Shown here: positions 26,849 to 36,131 of the stretch, piece by piece
How the letters are laid out: each line of letters begins with the position of its first letter
Numbering within the stretch: the stretch's first letter is position 1
Assembly: GCF_001428435.1 (NCBI RefSeq)
Contig: NZ_LMSO01000010.1
Coordinates: forward strand, 111,414-175,413
DNA length: 64,000 nucleotides
Origin: Arthrobacter sp. Soil782
Lineage (GTDB): Bacteria; Actinomycetota; Actinomycetes; Actinomycetales; Micrococcaceae
Direction of reading: 5' to 3'
Notes under the pieces: model-generated
The model's input: the letters and a program-made list of their open reading frames with translations, nothing else
Told to the model about the DNA's origin: nothing
Database searches by the model: none
Position numbers and translations under genes: made by a program

Positions 26849-29668
26849 CTATTCGGTAACGGCGGAGTAGGCGACGACGCCGCGGCGGATCAGGTCGATC
26901 GAACTGATGCATAGGCGGCGGAAACCGGGGGGCAGATCCGGTACTTTGGCCAATTGGTCGATGAGGTCGATGATCTGCTTGGTCCACCGGACGAAGTCCC
27001 CGGCCGCGAGATCGGTACCCTGCAGGGCGCTTTGGAGCCCCTTTCCTCGCGCCCACTTGTAGATCGGCCACACCAGGCCGAAGTCAGGTTCACTCGTGAC
27101 CGACAGACGGTGCTGCTCCTCCATATCCGTCAGGCGTGACCACTGGCGGATAACGACGTCGATCGACGTCTCAAGGGAGACTGACGGCATCCGTGGACGA
27201 AGTCCGCGTTCCTCCCGTTTAGCCTGGTAGACGAGCGCCGACGCAAACGCAGCGAGCTCCGCCGCATCGAGGTCGTCGAATCCGCCGTGCTCCAGGGACA
27301 GCGCGATCAGCAAATCCTTTTCGCCATAGATGCGGCGCAGCTTCTGACCTGCAGGTGTGGTGGACAGGCCCTGATCGGCGTCTTCCTGAAGGTAGCCATA
27401 CTGAAGCAGTACTTCGGAAACCCGGTCGAACGTTTTCGCGATGGTGTTTGTGCGGCCCTGGATCTGTTGGACCAGGCGGTCTGTCTCCCGGCGCAGCTTC
27501 CACCATCGTTCGGCCCACCGAGCGTGGTTCTCGCGGTCGCTGCAGCCATGGCAGGGATGCGCCCTGAGCCGGCGGCGGAGCTCAGCAATCGCCTTTTCCT
27601 GACGCTCGGTACCGGTCGCTGGGAACTCAACCGGCGCTCTGGTGGCGGGCGGGCGCCGGTCGTTCAGGGAGTTCCTGAGAGAGGCAGCGAGGTCCCGGCG
27701 GTCCTTCGGCTTTCGCGCGTCGAACTGTTTCGGAACCCTGATCCGCGAAAGAACCGCCACCGGCCCGTCGAGGTCCTGTACCGACAGCCGGCGAACGTGT
27801 TTTTCCATGGTGAGAACGGTAGGGCGGGGATCCCGCGTTGCGTCAGCAGACAGCACGACCGCATAGCCCGCGATCCGACCGGCAGGAATATCGACGACGT
27901 CGCCTGGGCGGAGTCCTTCAAGAGAGGCGGCAGCGGCGCTTCGCCGGTTCCGGCTGCCCGCTCTGGATGCGGCAGCCTCGAGATCGGACAGTTCCCGGCG
28001 GATCGAGGAGTACTCGGAGAAGTCACCGAGGTGACACGTCATCGCCTCCGCGTAGCCCTTGAGGGATTCCTCCCGTGTGCGGACCTGACGAGCCAGGCCC
28101 ACCACCGAGCGGTCAGCCTGAAACTGGGCGAACGAGGTCTCAAGAATCTCCCGCGTCCGGTACTGTCCGAACTGCGAGACGAGGTTGATGCTCATATTGT
28201 AGGTTGGCCGGAAGCTGGAGTTCAGCGGGTAGGTCCGGCGCGAGGCGAGACCGGCGACCGCCCCGGGATCTGTCCCCGACTGCCAGAGCACGACGGCGTG
28301 ACCCTCCACGTCGATTCCCCGACGGCCAGCCCGGCCGGTAAGCTGCGTGTACTCTCCCGCCGTGATGTTCACGTGGGCTTCCCCGTTGAACTTGTCGAGT
28401 TTCTCGAGCACCACGGACCTGGCCGGCATATTTACGCCGAGAGCCAGGGTCTCGGTAGCGAAAACGGCTTTGACCAGTCCCTCTTCGAAAAGCTTTTCCA
28501 CCACTTCCTTGAATGTGGGCAGCATCCCCGCGTGATGCGCGGCAAACCCGCGGATCAGCCCTTCACGCCAGGACCAGAACCCAAGTATCTCCAGATCCTC
28601 CTCCGGGATGTCGAGGGTTGCTTCCTCGACCCGCTCACTGATGACGCCGCGCTCGTATTCCGTGGTGAGCCATAGCCCGGCATCGAGGCACTGTGTAACT
28701 GCTCCCTCGCAGCCATTGCGCGAGAAGATGAACGTGATCGCAGGCAGAAGACCTTCCCTGTCGAGGGCAGAAATCACCTGGGGGCGGCTTGCCCGTCGCA
28801 CAGCGACCTGTGGCTGCTGGTAACGGTTCGTGTTGCCTCGCCCTCGCTTGGAGCCGCCCGCCCCCCAGCGGGCCCTTTGATTCAATCGGGTTTCGGTGGT
28901 GGCCAGGTTTAGCAGCTCCGGATTCACGGCAAATTTTTCCTCCGCGCCGGTTGAGGATCCCTCGGCCGCTGCCTCGTCGAAGGCGACCTCCCCTGCGAAG
29001 AGGTCGAGCAGATCATGACCGACCATCACGTGCTGCCAGAGCGGTACGGGCCTGTGCTCGGACACCACCACATCGGTGTCTCCCCGCACGGTATCCAACC
29101 AGGCCCCGAATTCCTCCGCGTTGGACACCGTTGCACTCAGGGAAACAACCTTGACCTCGGTTGGCAGGTGGATGATCACCTCTTCCCACACAGCGCCACG
29201 GAACCGGTCAGCCAGGTAGTGCACCTCATCCATGACGACATATCCGAGGCCGGCAAGGGTATCCGAGTCCGCATACAGCATGTTGCGAAGAACTTCGGTA
29301 GTCATCACGACGACGGGGGCTTCAGAGTTGATACTCGTGTCACCGGTGAGCAGGCCTACGCGGTCTGCTCCATGGACCGCGGCAAGCTCCGCGTACTTCT
29401 GATTGCTGAGCGCTTTGATGGGGGTGGTGTAGAACGCCTTGAGGTGGTCCTTGAGCGCCATGTAGATGGCAAATTCACCGACTACTGTTTTTCCTGCGCC
29501 TGTGGGCGCGGCTACGAGGACTCCCCTGCCCGCTTCAAGTGACGTGCACGATTCGCGTTGGAACTCGTCGAGCTCAAAACCGAGGGTCTGTTCAAACTGG
29601 TGAAGCCGGGTTTTCTCGTACCGGTTGCGTGCCTGCGCTGCCTGGTACCGCTCGGCTGGGGAGGTCAT
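26849..29668 (-). CDS. helY: Ski2-like DEVH-box helicase (HelY/Mtr4 type)
   Basis: A 939-aa SF2 RNA helicase. Walker A APTGAGKT (54-61) and DEVH (147-150) are present, with TTPIKALSNQKY and the motif VI region TQLTGRAGRRGID. The C-terminal part is the DSHCT region. A HPCHGCSDRENHARW segment is shared with actinobacterial HelY. A role in RNA processing or decay is inferred from the eukaryotic relatives Mtr4/Ski2. A TAGGCT box ends 6 bases before the ATG. It sits next to tatC, as in mycobacteria. Confidence 0.95.
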   Translation of the reverse strand: MTSPAERYQAAQARNRYEKTRLHQFEQTLGFELDEFQRESCTSLEAGRGVLVAAPTGAGKTVVGEFAIYMALKDHLKAFYTTPIKALSNQKYAELAAVHGADRVGLLTGDTSINSEAPVVVMTTEVLRNMLYADSDTLAGLGYVVMDEVHYLADRFRGAVWEEVIIHLPTEVKVVSLSATVSNAEEFGAWLDTVRGDTDVVVSEHRPVPLWQHVMVGHDLLDLFAGEVAFDEAAAEGSSTGAEEKFAVNPELLNLATTETRLNQRARWGAGGSKRGRGNTNRYQQPQVAVRRASRPQVISALDREGLLPAITFIFSRNGCEGAVTQCLDAGLWLTTEYERGVISERVEEATLDIPEEDLEILGFWSWREGLIRGFAAHHAGMLPTFKEVVEKLFEEGLVKAVFATETLALGVNMPARSVVLEKLDKFNGEAHVNITAGEYTQLTGRAGRRGIDVEGHAVVLWQSGTDPGAVAGLASRRTYPLNSSFRPTYNMSINLVSQFGQYRTREILETSFAQFQADRSVVGLARQVRTREESLKGYAEAMTCHLGDFSEYSSIRRELSDLEAAASRAGSRNRRSAAAASLEGLRPGDVVDIPAGRIAGYAVVLSADATRDPRPTVLTMEKHVRRLSVQDLDGPVAVLSRIRVPKQFDARKPKDRRDLAASLRNSLNDRRPPATRAPVEFPATGTERQEKAIAELRRRLRAHPCHGCSDRENHARWAERWWKLRRETDRLVQQIQGRTNTIAKTFDRVSEVLLQYGYLQEDADQGLSTTPAGQKLRRIYGEKDLLIALSLEHGGFDDLDAAELAAFASALVYQAKREERGLRPRMPSVSLETSIDVVIRQWSRLTDMEEQHRLSVTSEPDFGLVWPIYKWARGKGLQSALQGTDLAAGDFVRWTKQIIDLIDQLAKVPDLPPGFRRLCISSIDLIRRGVVAYSAVTE

Positions 29669-29674
29669 GGTTCA

Positions 29675-29680
29675 AGCCTA
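29675..29680 (-). promoter_or_regulatory. -10 box TAGGCT, leaderless promoter of helY
   Basis: TAGGCT ends 6 bases before the helY ATG, in the short gap behind tatC. Confidence 0.5.
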
Positions 29681-29718
29681 AGCTCTGCAGGGTCGCGGCT
29701 CCTGCAACTGAGCCAGGC

Positions 29719-30546
29719 TCAGAGCCCGTCGATCCTTGAGGCGCTATCCGCATTGGCCTCAATGTCAGCGTCCCTCGCAGCGTTTCGCTTATCACGGCGT
29801 TTGTCATTGACCAGGCAGAGCGCAACTGCCACGAAAAACAGCAGCAGCAACGGCACCGCCAGGTAGAACATGCTCATGGCATCTCCGCCTGGTGCCGCCA
29901 TCGCCGCGAACAGACAGATCAGGAACACGGTGACGCGCCAGGATTTCAACACTTGCTTGCCTTTGATGACACCCACGAGGTTGAGTCCGAAGAGCACCAC
30001 GGGCAGGAGGAAGGCAATACCGAAAGCGAGCATCAGCCGCAGGAGGAAGGTTATGTACACAGGAACCGAAATGAGGTTCGCGAAACCTTCCGGTGTGAAG
30101 TCTGTCAGTACCCGCACCGCACCCGGCAGGATCAGCCAGGCCAGGGAAAGGCCTCCGATGAACAGTGGAACGGCAACGGCGATGAAACCGAGCGCGACGC
30201 GCCGCTCCTTGACGCGCAGACCCGGCGTGATGAATGCCCACAGCTGGTAGAGCCAGACGGGGCTGGCGATCACGAGACCGAGGAAGACCGAGATCTGAAT
30301 CATCAGGTCAAACGGGGACCCGACGCCGTCGAAATTCAGCGCCGCATTTCTTCCGTCAATCTCATTGATGTTCCGTACCGGCTCAGCGAGGGCTTCGAGC
30401 ACCGGGTTGTAAATGAAGAATCCGACGACGGTCCCCACGACGAGCGCGATGGCGGACTTGAAAAGCCGGTTGCGCGCCTCGATCAGATGTTCTTTGAGCG
30501 CCATCCTCCCCTCGGGGTTCGATTTGCGCCCTTTTACCCTCGGCAT
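29719..30546 (-). CDS. tatC: Sec-independent protein translocase TatC
   Basis: A 275-aa, six-helix receptor of the twin-arginine translocon, which exports folded proteins. It begins with a basic tail (PRVKGRKSNPEGRM) followed by the conserved LKEHLIEARNRL. SPVWLYQLWAFITPGL and the Asp/Pro-containing loops between helices match the family, and the C-terminal tail is charged. It starts 6 bases after tatA on the same strand. A shorter start at MALKEHL is possible. Confidence 0.96.
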   Translation of the reverse strand: MPRVKGRKSNPEGRMALKEHLIEARNRLFKSAIALVVGTVVGFFIYNPVLEALAEPVRNINEIDGRNAALNFDGVGSPFDLMIQISVFLGLVIASPVWLYQLWAFITPGLRVKERRVALGFIAVAVPLFIGGLSLAWLILPGAVRVLTDFTPEGFANLISVPVYITFLLRLMLAFGIAFLLPVVLFGLNLVGVIKGKQVLKSWRVTVFLICLFAAMAAPGGDAMSMFYLAVPLLLLFFVAVALCLVNDKRRDKRNAARDADIEANADSASRIDGL

Positions 30547-30551
30547 CCTGC

Positions 30552-30842
30552 TCAGCTGGTTGAAGACGAGCTGCCCGGTCCCGAGGAGCGGGTGGAGCCG
30601 TGCTGGGGATCGGTGCTCCGCGGCGCTTCATCGCGGCGGGGCTGATCCATTACCCGTCCTTCTACCGGCGCGGAATCATCAGCGTCGGTGGAACCGTTTT
30701 CTTCCTTCATCTGCCGGACTTCCGACTTGAAGATGCGGAGCGACTGGCCGACGCTGCGCGCCAGACCGGGGAGTTTGGGCGCGCCAAACAGCAGGATCGC
30801 GATAACGATGATGATAAGGATGTGCCAACCCTGGATCTGCAT
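30552..30842 (-). CDS. tatA: Twin-arginine translocase subunit TatA/E
   Basis: A 96-aa pore-forming Tat component. A short membrane helix (about 6-21, WHILIIIVIAILLF) is followed by the family hinge GAPKLPGLARSVGQSL, an amphipathic helix, and a disordered Ser/Gly-rich tail. GAGAGGA precedes the ATG, and a TAGACT box (30874-30879) about 30 bases upstream is a likely -10 element. In operon with tatC. Confidence 0.95.
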   Translation of the reverse strand: MQIQGWHILIIIVIAILLFGAPKLPGLARSVGQSLRIFKSEVRQMKEENGSTDADDSAPVEGRVMDQPRRDEAPRSTDPQHGSTRSSGPGSSSSTS

Positions 30843-30873
30843 GACGAATGTCCTCTCGGTGAGTCTGGATTCA

Positions 30874-30879
30874 AGTCTA
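30874..30879 (-). promoter_or_regulatory. -10 box TAGACT, promoter of tatAC
   Basis: TAGACT would start transcription about 25 bases before the tatA ATG, leaving room for its GAGAGGA ribosome-binding site. Confidence 0.4.
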
Positions 30880-30881
30880 GG

Positions 30882-31217
30882 TCATAGGTGCGGTAAGTCA
30901 CGCAGGAGCTGAGGCTGCCCGTGAAGTGAGCGCCGCCGTACTCTTCGCTCCAACCGCTGCCACTTGCGGGTCCTGGAGGCAACAGCATTCTGGGTGCGGA
31001 CCACAGCAGGAGATGCAAAAACGGCGAGGGGCACCCGCCGCTCCTCAGCAGTCCGCTCCACAGTGCCGAAATCAGGTGCCAAGAGCTCCGAGGCTCGCCC
31101 TGCTTCCTCCATGAGCGCGGTGAAGCCGCGGAAGAGGCGCCAAGCGAGGAAACCCAGAAAGAGAAGCGAAAGCGCGGCTAGCGCGAGCCACAGAAGAATC
31201 CACGTCCACCATTCCAT
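30882..31217 (-). CDS. Small membrane-anchored protein
   Basis: A 111-aa protein not assigned to a named family. One N-terminal hydrophobic segment (about 4-29, WTWILLWLALAALSLLFLGF) is followed by an acidic helix and a strongly basic C terminus (RKWQRLERRVRRR). Similar small proteins commonly lie between pafBC and tatA in actinobacteria, but no function is established. Its leaderless-type promoter overlaps the pafBC stop. Confidence 0.75.
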   Translation of the reverse strand: MEWWTWILLWLALAALSLLFLGFLAWRLFRGFTALMEEAGRASELLAPDFGTVERTAEERRVPLAVFASPAVVRTQNAVASRTRKWQRLERRVRRRSLHGQPQLLRDLPHL

Positions 31218-31224
31218 AGGGTCA

Positions 31225-31230
31225 AGTCTA
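31225..31230 (-). promoter_or_regulatory. -10 box TAGACT, leaderless promoter of the small membrane protein
   Basis: TAGACT ends 7 bases before the ATG and overlaps the pafBC stop codon. Confidence 0.45.
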
Positions 31231-33207
31231 GGTGGCGGTGCGCGGTGCTCGAACGGTCAGCGCTGCGTCAATGAAGCTGAGGGCATGTTCCCGCTCCTTT
31301 TGCGGGGATGCCACGCTGCACTCACCTCCAAGGCTCGCCACCAGACCCGGTAGCCAGGCGGTGGTGCCGACACTGATTTCCGCGACAAGCCTGCCATCGT
31401 CAGTCTTCGCTGTTCGCTCAGCCGCATAGGATTGCGCGATCCACTGCACGCTTGGGTTCAGGATAAGCACAACCTTGTGATCTGCGACTGACCGGTCGAA
31501 GATCACGGATGGAGTCTCCGCCTTCTGTGTGCTCGGCAGTTCGGTCAGTTCCACCCGCTGGATGCGGTCAAGCCGAAAGTTGCGACGACCGCCGGCGCTG
31601 TGACACCAGGCATCCAGGTACCAGGCATCCTCGTGGAGGAACGCGCTGAGAGGCTCCACGAACCTCTCGGTCACCTCGTCACGGGCAGGTACGACGTAGC
31701 GCAGGTGCAACTGCCTCCGCTGCTCGATTCCGGCACGCACCGCGGCAAGGACAGGAGCAACCTCGTCCTCCGTGATCCTCGTGGCGATCGAGTCATTCAT
31801 GCCCCCTGCCTCCCCTGCACCCGCGCGGAGCTTTTCCCGTGCCGAGCGGACCGCTGAGTGATCGGGCAGGCCAGGGAGGTTGATCAAGGTATCCAGTCCC
31901 ACCAGGAGTGCGCAGACTTCATCAAGGCCGAAGCGGATGGGATCGCCCAGCGACTGGGGGTCGCTGATATAAATTCGGCCGTCGTCGAGCTCGATGTCTA
32001 TCAGGCCGTCCGGGTAGAAGCGCGGACCGCTCACGAAGAGCAACTCCACATCCTTGATCAGCTGAGCCGGGGTGATGCTGAAGGCGCGAGCCGCTTCGGC
32101 CACCTCCACTCCTGGGTTGTTGAGCAGATAGGGCACCAGGTCGAGCAGCCGTAACACTCGGTCCTCGGTCGAAGCGGTTGGCCGGGAGGCAGGTTGTGCC
32201 GTGTAGTTTCCTTCCAGAAAGAACGACGGCGGCGTATCCCGTAGCGCACGCGCCGCTCCGGTCAGCAGGCGTCGTACTTCCGCAACCAGCGGTTCCGGGG
32301 AGAGCGCTTCAGCGTTCGATCCGAAGGACGCGATCACACCTGCCGCTGTTGCTTCATTTGAGTAAGGAAATGTCAGGATGTCCCACCCATCACCGTGCAG
32401 GGTTGAGCGTGCGCCGGGCCGCGCCCGGAGGAGTTGGCAGGTTCCCGTCCGGATTGCGACGGTCGCCCGTCGGTTAGGATTCTCGGCCTTGAGTGTTGCG
32501 AGCGAAGTGGACATGGAGAAGCCGGCCGGAACGCTGTATGTACCGCGTAGCGTTGCGGGGGGCGTGGTCATGCGGGTAAGGCGGAACCAGCGCTCTGCCT
32601 CCCGGTCGAGATCGAAGCCAACGAGATACCAGTGCCCAAACCGGCTACCCATTCCCCACGGCTGCACCCTGCGCTCCCGCTCCTCTCCGGTACTTGCCGC
32701 CCTGTACCCGAACCGAACCACTCTGCGCCCTGTGGTGGCTTGCCAGAGCGCGTCCCAAAACGGTTCATTCGTTTGGATACGGGCATTGATCGGAGACGGA
32801 GAGACTGTCTCCGTGCCTACTCCCCTGCCCTGCAACTTTCTTAGCGCGCGGGATGCCGCCGCACCCAGCGAGGCTTCTTCCCACATACCCGCCGCGATGG
32901 TGAGGGCCGCGGACTCAGCGGCAGTGAAACTCATCCCCGGAAGGCGGTAATCGTCAGCGTTGATCCGATAGCGGATGGACGCATTGTCATTGTCGAACAA
33001 AGGATCTTCAGTGAATGACTCAAGCGGGATACCCTGTTCCCTCAGCGTGGCTTTGTCCCGGTCGAAGAGCTTCTCCCGGGCAGCGGGCGTGGGCGCCTGC
33101 TCATACTGTTCGATCTCACGGAACAGGTCCTCCTTGGTCCATCCCTGGCGGGTGGACAGGAGCAGCATCACCAGGGTGAGCAGGCGCTCCGTTCGTTTCG
33201 CTGACAC
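31228..33207 (-). CDS. pafBC: Fused PafB-PafC WYL-domain regulator
   Basis: A 659-aa fusion of the two WYL regulators that are separate genes in mycobacteria. Each half has an N-terminal winged helix, a WYL domain and a C-terminal extension. The first WYL core is GHWYLVGFD (about 195-203) and the second is AWYLDAWCH (about 540-548); the junction falls near residue 325. PafBC activates the RecA-independent DNA-damage regulon in mycobacteria. Fused forms are known from Arthrobacter. GTG start with TATCCT ending 7 bases upstream. Confidence 0.93.
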   Translation of the reverse strand: MSAKRTERLLTLVMLLLSTRQGWTKEDLFREIEQYEQAPTPAAREKLFDRDKATLREQGIPLESFTEDPLFDNDNASIRYRINADDYRLPGMSFTAAESAALTIAAGMWEEASLGAAASRALRKLQGRGVGTETVSPSPINARIQTNEPFWDALWQATTGRRVVRFGYRAASTGEERERRVQPWGMGSRFGHWYLVGFDLDREAERWFRLTRMTTPPATLRGTYSVPAGFSMSTSLATLKAENPNRRATVAIRTGTCQLLRARPGARSTLHGDGWDILTFPYSNEATAAGVIASFGSNAEALSPEPLVAEVRRLLTGAARALRDTPPSFFLEGNYTAQPASRPTASTEDRVLRLLDLVPYLLNNPGVEVAEAARAFSITPAQLIKDVELLFVSGPRFYPDGLIDIELDDGRIYISDPQSLGDPIRFGLDEVCALLVGLDTLINLPGLPDHSAVRSAREKLRAGAGEAGGMNDSIATRITEDEVAPVLAAVRAGIEQRRQLHLRYVVPARDEVTERFVEPLSAFLHEDAWYLDAWCHSAGGRRNFRLDRIQRVELTELPSTQKAETPSVIFDRSVADHKVVLILNPSVQWIAQSYAAERTAKTDDGRLVAEISVGTTAWLPGLVASLGGECSVASPQKEREHALSFIDAALTVRAPRTAT

Positions 33208-33214
33208 GGTGGCA

Positions 33215-33220
33215 AGGATA
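33215..33220 (-). promoter_or_regulatory. -10 box TATCCT, leaderless promoter of pafBC
   Basis: TATCCT ends 7 bases before the pafBC GTG, downstream of the FKBP terminator, so pafBC can be transcribed on its own. Confidence 0.5.
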
Positions 33221-33246
33221 CCTTCCCGAAGAGGTTCAACGACGAA

Positions 33247-33284
33247 GGGCGGGCAGCCACACCATTTGGTGTTGCTGCCCGCCC
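33247..33284 (-). terminator. Terminator after the FKBP genes
   Basis: GGGCGGGCAGC pairs with GCTGCCCGCCC, with a further ACACCA/TGGTGT pairing inside the loop. It lies 14 bases past the FKBP stop and separates that unit from pafBC. Confidence 0.8.
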
Positions 33285-33297
33285 GCGTTTCGGTCCG

Positions 33298-33693
33298 TTA
33301 CCGGACGCCCATCAGGTCCACGATGAAGATCAGTGACTCTCCGGGTGCAATGGCTGAGCCTGCGCCGCTATCGCCGTACGCGAGATGCGGCGGGATCTCC
33401 AGCCGGCGCCGTCCGCCGACCTTCATGCCCGGAATACCCTGGTCCCAACCCTGGATGACCTGACCCACTCCGATACGGAAGTCCAACGGCGTACCGCGGT
33501 TCCAGGAGGAGTCGAACTCCTCTCCGGTGGAGAATGCGACGCCGACGTAGTGCGCGGAGACGGTATCCCCCACTTCCGCTTCACGGCCTGTTCCTTCGAT
33601 CAGGTCCTTGATGATGAGGTCCGCCGGAAGGTCCTCGCCGGGGAAATCGACCTCTGGCTTGGTTCGGTCATATTCACGCTGTCCGAAAGACAT
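33298..33693 (-). CDS. FKBP-type peptidyl-prolyl cis-trans isomerase
   Basis: A 131-aa single-domain cytoplasmic FKBP. Active-site residues are in FDSSWNRGTPLDFRIGVGQV, with GWDQGIPGMKVGGRRRLEIP and LAYGDSGAG in the canonical order. AGGAG lies 5 bases before the ATG. It follows the FKBP lipoprotein gene by 11 bases, in one operon, and is bounded by a terminator. It aids proline isomerisation during folding. Confidence 0.94.
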   Translation of the reverse strand: MSFGQREYDRTKPEVDFPGEDLPADLIIKDLIEGTGREAEVGDTVSAHYVGVAFSTGEEFDSSWNRGTPLDFRIGVGQVIQGWDQGIPGMKVGGRRRLEIPPHLAYGDSGAGSAIAPGESLIFIVDLMGVR

Positions 33694-33704
33694 AGAAACT
33701 CCTC

Positions 33705-34640
33705 TTACTCTGCGGATACTTTTTCGACTATTTCGACATAGAAAGCGAGCGGTCCCGCCGGTCCCTGCGCCGGCTGATCACCGTACGCCATGTCGGACGG
33801 AATCACGAGCAGGACCTTGGCGCCGACCTTCAGGCCGGACAGTCCCTGGGTCCACCCGGGGATGACACCGCTGAGCGGGAACTCGGAGGGTTCACCGCGA
33901 TCGAAGCTGGAATCGAACTGCTCGCCCTGCCAGGACCATCCGGTGTAATTGGCGGCGATGGTGTCCGCTTCCGTAACCTCTTCGCCGGTTCCCTCTTCGA
34001 TGACCTTGACGACGAGGTCTGCTGGGGCTTCGTTGTCCGGGAATTCGATCGAGGGAACACCCTCGTCGTTAAGCGTCACAGTAGGCAGCTGTCCGGCTTC
34101 CTCAAGCTCGGCAACTTCCTCAGAGGAGAGCTTCTGGGGAGGATTCTCGGCACTGATTACCTGCAGCATCAAGAGCACATCCTGCGACTGGGGCACTTCT
34201 TCTTCCGCAGGTATTGCAAAGGCTATGTGGGAGCCCACCTTGGATCCAAGGAGGACTTCATATAGCGGCGGATAGACTTCCTGAAGCTCTTCATCCAGCG
34301 GTAGGGTCTGGGGCGCCCCGGCCTCATACGAGTTCTGAAGCGGGCTCCCGTCCTCAGGGTTGAGAGACAGAACATGGACGCTCACGTTCTGGCCCGCCTC
34401 GAGGGCCGCGCCGTCCCCCTCGGTCATGGCGCGAGCACCTTGTTCCGTGATGTCAAGCGGAGCGTCGAACTCAACTTCCGGAGCGGTGTCCGGTCCGGCG
34501 TCGGTGACCTCTACCGATTCAAGGGTCTCAACTGCCCCGGCGGACTTGCCGTCCTGGTCGAACTCCGCGGGTGTGCTTGCTCCGCCGCATGCCGTCAGGA
34601 ACAGCATCGTGGGCAGCAGGAATGCTAATACTTTGCGCAC
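33705..34640 (-). CDS. FKBP-type isomerase lipoprotein
   Basis: A 311-aa exported lipoprotein with lipobox LTAC (Cys18). The C-terminal FKBP domain (about 205-308) is complete: FDSSFDRGEPSEFPL, IPGWTQGLSGLKVG and MAYGDQPAQGPAG. The N-terminal part (about 60-190) looks like a second, diverged FKBP-like domain (QNVSVHVLSLN, GSKVGSHIAFAIP) lacking the active-site pattern. It starts with GTG. A TAGGGT box at 34716-34721 may be its promoter, giving a ~70-base leader. Confidence 0.9.
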   Translation of the reverse strand: MRKVLAFLLPTMLFLTACGGASTPAEFDQDGKSAGAVETLESVEVTDAGPDTAPEVEFDAPLDITEQGARAMTEGDGAALEAGQNVSVHVLSLNPEDGSPLQNSYEAGAPQTLPLDEELQEVYPPLYEVLLGSKVGSHIAFAIPAEEEVPQSQDVLLMLQVISAENPPQKLSSEEVAELEEAGQLPTVTLNDEGVPSIEFPDNEAPADLVVKVIEEGTGEEVTEADTIAANYTGWSWQGEQFDSSFDRGEPSEFPLSGVIPGWTQGLSGLKVGAKVLLVIPSDMAYGDQPAQGPAGPLAFYVEIVEKVSAE

Positions 34641-34715
34641 AGTATTTCTTTCACGTGGGATGGAGAACGCGGTTCCGCGATCCTGCCGGCCGTCCTCTCG
34701 GCACCGGACTTACCT

Positions 34716-34721
34716 ACCCTA
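34716..34721 (-). promoter_or_regulatory. -10 box TAGGGT upstream of the FKBP lipoprotein gene
   Basis: A lone TANNNT box in the 129-base gap behind pafA, with no clear -35 element. Confidence 0.3.
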
Positions 34722-34769
34722 ACGGGTTGGGTGGAAAAGTTTCTCCCGTTCCGGTGAGCGGGACAGGGC

Positions 34770-36131
34770 CTAGAGATGCTCCAGAAGAGCACTCACGCGC
34801 TCGTCTTCTGCGGCGAACGGATCCTTGCAGAGGATGGTCTGCTGTGCCCGGTCATTGAGCTTCAGGTGCACCCAGTCGACGGTGAAATCGCGGTTGGCTT
34901 CCTTCGCGCGGCGCACGAACTCGCCCCGCAGCCGAGCCCGGGTGGTCTGGGGCGGAATATCGACCGCGGCCTTGATGTCGACGTCGTCCACTACGCGATC
35001 AGTCTCCCCGCGGGCCTGCAACATGAAAAATAGGCCCCGCGACCGCGAGATGTCGTGATAGGTGAGGTCGAGCTGGGCGATCCGTGCTGAATCAAGGTCG
35101 AGGTTGTTTCGTTCCATGTAGCGATCCAAGAGCTTCTTCTTGATCGCCCAGTCGATCTCGCGATCGACCTGCGTGTGGTCGCCGGTTTCAACGGCGTTCA
35201 AGGTCCGCTCCCACAGTTCCAGGACCCGTGGAAGGTGCGGAGTATGCGCTCCCTCAGCGGCGACGAAGGCGCGTGCACGGCTCAGATACTCCCGCTGGAT
35301 GTCCAGTGCTGATACACGACGCCCATTGGCAAGCTTCAACGGCTGTTTGCCAGTGAGGTCGTGTGAGATCTCCCGGATGCTCCGAATGGGATTCTCCAGA
35401 CGGAAGTCCCGCATGATGACACCGGCTTCAATCATGCGCAGGATCAGATCGACGGATGCGATTTTCAGCAGGGTGGTTGTTTCCGACATGTTCGAATCAC
35501 CCGCGATGACATGGAGGCGCCGGAAATATTCGGCGTCGGCATGCGGCTCGTCCCGGGTATTGATGATCGGCCTCGAGCGGGTAGTCGCTGACGACACACC
35601 TTCCCAGATGTGATCGGCGCGCTGTGAAAAAGCGTACAGCGATCCTGACTGCGTCTTCAGAACTTTGCCTGCTCCGACGAGGAGTTGGCGGGTAACGAGG
35701 AACGGGATCAGGATGTCGGACAGACGGGAAAATTCCAGCTTGCGCGGTATGAGGTAGTTCTCATGGGATCCGTAGGAGTTGCCGGCGGAATCGGTGTTGT
35801 TCTTGAAAAGGTAGACCCGGCCGTCGTAACCCTCCTGGCTGAGCTTGCGTTGAGCCTCGGCAATCAGGTCTTCGAGGATGAGTTCGCCGGCGCGATCATG
35901 CGCGATGAGCTGCGCGACGTCGTCGCACTCGGCCGTTGCGTATTCAGGGTGCGAGCCCACATCCAGGTAAAGACGTGACCCATTGGTCAGGAAAACGTTC
36001 GAGGACCGGCCCCAGCTCACTACTTTGCGGAACAGATAGCGAGCCACTTCCTCCGGCGAAAGCGGCCGGGAGTTGGGACCGGAGTAGGCAATCCCGAACT
36101 CTGTCTCAATTCCGTAGATCCGGCGGTCCAT
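34770..36131 (-). CDS. pafA: Pup-protein ligase PafA
   Basis: A 453-aa enzyme of the glutamine-synthetase-like superfamily that joins the C-terminal glutamate of Pup to substrate lysines using [17 protein letters not shown] at the N terminus binds nucleotide and metal. Asp57 in [17 protein letters not shown] matches the proposed catalytic aspartate. [18 protein letters not shown] follows at about 110-127. Its ATG overlaps the prcA stop by one base. Last gene of the proteasome run before the FKBP genes. Confidence 0.97.
   Translation of the reverse strand: MDRRIYGIETEFGIAYSGPNSRPLSPEEVARYLFRKVVSWGRSSNVFLTNGSRLYLDVGSHPEYATAECDDVAQLIAHDRAGELILEDLIAEAQRKLSQEGYDGRVYLFKNNTDSAGNSYGSHENYLIPRKLEFSRLSDILIPFLVTRQLLVGAGKVLKTQSGSLYAFSQRADHIWEGVSSATTRSRPIINTRDEPHADAEYFRRLHVIAGDSNMSETTTLLKIASVDLILRMIEAGVIMRDFRLENPIRSIREISHDLTGKQPLKLANGRRVSALDIQREYLSRARAFVAAEGAHTPHLPRVLELWERTLNAVETGDHTQVDREIDWAIKKKLLDRYMERNNLDLDSARIAQLDLTYHDISRSRGLFFMLQARGETDRVVDDVDIKAAVDIPPQTTRARLRGEFVRRAKEANRDFTVDWVHLKLNDRAQQTILCKDPFAAEDERVSALLEHL

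Noticed and set aside
27287..28675. 462-aa plus-strand frame opposite helY
   Set aside because: GC-rich antisense shadow of a well-supported helicase.
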